14,713 nucleotides of DNA from Marinilabiliaceae bacterium UBA5213 (GTDB lineage: Bacteria > Bacteroidota > Bacteroidia > Bacteroidales > Marinilabiliaceae): positions 1 through 14,713 of the forward strand of contig DHVH01000099.1 in assembly GCA_002412555.1 (NCBI GenBank), written 5' to 3'. Positions 13,437-14,713 of this stretch are shown here, piece by piece. The notes beneath the pieces are model-generated. The model was not told where the DNA came from and ran no database searches. It saw only the letters and a program-made list of their open reading frames with translations. Each line of letters starts with the position of its first letter. Within the stretch, counting starts at the first letter, position 1. Both the position numbers and the translations under genes were made by a program.

Positions 13437-14294
13437 TTATCGGACTTCCTCCGGAACAGGCATCAGAGCGGACTCAAGACTTTTTTCTTTCTGTATTTCA
13501 GGCTGTATAGAATCTGTTAGGACCTTTATCCGAATATCACTGATTTTTACAGAAGACGAATGAAGCGAATCGGTCAGCAACAAATAACCATCAATAAATT
13601 GGGGAATGGTATCCTTTTTCAATGTCAAAAAGAGCTCTTCGGTATGCTTCTGAAAAGAAAGGTTAACAGAATGATAAACCGTATCTGCCACACTATCATT
13701 GTAAAAGGCCGAAAGCATCATCCTGGGTGAGCGGCTTTCATCATTCCTCAAAAATTGATAGCCCGCTATCAATTTTACCACTCCTGTTAACCCCAGGGTA
13801 TCCACCTCTATTCTGAATGGATAACCAAATTCCGTGGTGTCAGCAGGTGCTATATTAACTAAAGTTGAATCTTGCCATAAGTTTTGTAACTTTTCCTGAA
13901 GCGCCAGCTTTTCAGCTTCCGCTTTAAGCTCCTTATCACGTTCATTCTGAATGCGCACATCTGCATCCATTTGACTGAGGCGTTCCAGCACCAAATCATA
14001 GACTTTTTGGTATAGATCAGGTTTATCTACATACCACTTTCTGATGGTATCAAATTCGGCAGGTGTTAATCCGTGCTTCTCAAGGACAAATTTAAAATTT
14101 CCTGGAATATCACTATTGCGGGCGGCAGTCTGGCCCGGCAAATAAGTAAGGGTGCTTTCCACCACATGAATATCGGCCAGAATAGCCGCCATTTCTTCAG
14201 GCTTGGGAAAGCCTTTAGGGACCCTATGGCGACCGCAAGCGGGAGCCGCAAGTACACCCAACAATAATACTATGCTTACAAACTTCAGTTTCAA
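13437..14294 (-). CDS. DUF4296 domain lipoprotein (TTG start)
   Basis: A 285-residue envelope protein. A hydrophobic N-terminus (residues 5-19) leads to Cys20 in LAAPACGRH, a probable but slightly non-canonical lipobox. Residues about 28-110 form the DUF4296 domain: PKPEEMAAILADIHVVESTL, then a helical part with LTPAEFDTIRKWYVDKPDLY and YDLVLERL. A charged helix with coiled-coil character (about 110-140) connects it to a C-terminal part of about 140 residues with alternating hydrophobic strands. The start codon is TTG: the reverse strand reads TAG-AAT-TTG-AAA-CTG, so a stop codon lies two codons upstream and no ATG would preserve the signal peptide. It is flanked closely by the amidohydrolase-like gene (17 nt) and more loosely by the sugar transferase gene (60 nt). 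The role is unknown. Confidence 0.85.
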   Translation of the reverse strand: MKLKFVSIVLLLGVLAAPACGRHRVPKGFPKPEEMAAILADIHVVESTLTYLPGQTAARNSDIPGNFKFVLEKHGLTPAEFDTIRKWYVDKPDLYQKVYDLVLERLSQMDADVRIQNERDKELKAEAEKLALQEKLQNLWQDSTLVNIAPADTTEFGYPFRIEVDTLGLTGVVKLIAGYQFLRNDESRSPRMMLSAFYNDSVADTVYHSVNLSFQKHTEELFLTLKKDTIPQFIDGYLLLTDSLHSSSVKISDIRIKVLTDSIQPEIQKEKSLESALMPVPEEVR

Positions 14295-14354
14295 ATTCTA
14301 TGTTTATCAATGTGTATTACAAAATTCGTACCTCAACTATTAAAGCTTGGCCAA

Positions 14355-14713
14355 TTAACGGCCATCACCTCTCATCATGGTTCTTATGGTCTTAAGAAAG
14401 AGCACGAAATCGAGCTTAAGCGACCAGTTATCAATGTATTCCAAATCCATCTTCATCCATTCATCAAAAGGAATGTCATTGCGACCCGACACCTGCCAGA
14501 TACAGGTAATTCCTGGCTTCATGGACAAGCGTCGCAATTGCCAGCGTTCATAAACACGCACTTCATCCGGCAGTGGCGGGCGTGGTCCCACCACCGACAT
14601 ATCGCCCATCAGAACATTGAAAAATTGAGGCAATTCATCGAGACTGGTTTTCCGTAAAAATTTACCTACCCTCGTAATCCTTGGATCATCAGCAATTTTA
14701 AATACTGGGCCGT
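14355..14713 (-). CDS. Bacterial sugar transferase (polyprenyl-phosphate type), C-terminal part only
   Basis: The last 118 codons of a gene that enters from the right edge; the frame is open from 14713 to the stop at 14355. The visible protein begins GPVFKIADDPRITRVGKFLR, followed by KTSLDELPQFFNVLMGDM, then SVVGPRPPLPDEV and KPGITCIWQVSGRN. These are the catalytic-core motifs of the bacterial sugar transferase family (WbaP/CpsE type, PF02397), which moves a sugar-1-phosphate from a nucleotide sugar to undecaprenyl phosphate, starting exopolysaccharide or O-antigen units at the inner membrane. The cut-off N-terminal part would carry the membrane segment and possibly a CoA-binding-like domain. 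Donor specificity cannot be told. It implies a polysaccharide locus beyond the right edge. Confidence 0.92.
   Translation of the reverse strand, partial: GPVFKIADDPRITRVGKFLRKTSLDELPQFFNVLMGDMSVVGPRPPLPDEVRVYERWQLRRLSMKPGITCIWQVSGRNDIPFDEWMKMDLEYIDNWSLKLDFVLFLKTIRTMMRGDGR

Noticed and set aside
14310..14657. 115-codon plus-strand frame opposite the sugar transferase gene
   Set aside because: It is antisense to clear sugar transferase motifs (DELPQ, VGPRP, KPGITCIWQVSGRN) and shows no protein family features of its own.

Overview
The window looks like a piece of a Bacteroidetes (Bacteroidota) chromosome, probably from the Bacteroidales/Marinilabiliales side. The evidence is a set of families typical of that phylum (a DUF3108 protein, a DUF4296 lipoprotein, a Big_5/Ig-like lipoprotein opening with TGGPRDETPP), a phosphoglycerate kinase with the roughly 28-residue charged insertion I associate with the Bacteroides-type enzyme, several matches to the Bacteroidetes -7 promoter element TAnnTTTG, and start codons without clear Shine-Dalgarno sequences. 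The species assignment is inference. I see no insertion sequence, phage gene, CRISPR array, tRNA or rRNA. Every gap between genes is shorter than 300 bases.

Layout, left to right. (1) 1-111, minus: the first 37 codons of the DNA polymerase III delta-prime gene, cut by the window edge. (2) 232-2114, plus: a radical SAM protein of the COG0731 type and, 8 nt later, a GT28-like glycosyltransferase; then at 2280-2756 an unrecognised small membrane-anchored protein. (3) 6366 to 2811, minus: an operon-like run of Ig-like/Big_5 lipoprotein, DUF3108 exported protein and CHAD-domain protein. (4) 6643-7536, plus: a single-pass coiled-coil membrane protein, transcribed divergently from (3) across a 276-base gap rich in inverted repeats. 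(5) 11325 to 7539, minus: ribonuclease R, a TetR-family regulator and MetA, the last two only 12 nt apart. (6) 11492-12751, plus: phosphoglycerate kinase, divergent from rnr and closed by a strong GCAA-loop hairpin terminator. (7) 14713 to 12805, minus: the end of a polyprenyl-phosphate sugar transferase gene, a DUF4296 lipoprotein with a TTG start, and a short protein that looks like an amidohydrolase that has lost its catalytic barrel.

Most of the window is conserved housekeeping or envelope functions: DNA replication, glycolysis, RNA turnover, methionine synthesis and surface polysaccharide priming. No clearly new multi-gene system is visible. The observations most worth following are the barrel-less amidohydrolase relative (12805-13419), the Glu111 signature in MetA predicting acetyl-CoA instead of succinyl-CoA use, and the two perfect inverted repeats plus a promoter-overlapping palindrome between the lipoprotein and coiled-coil genes.
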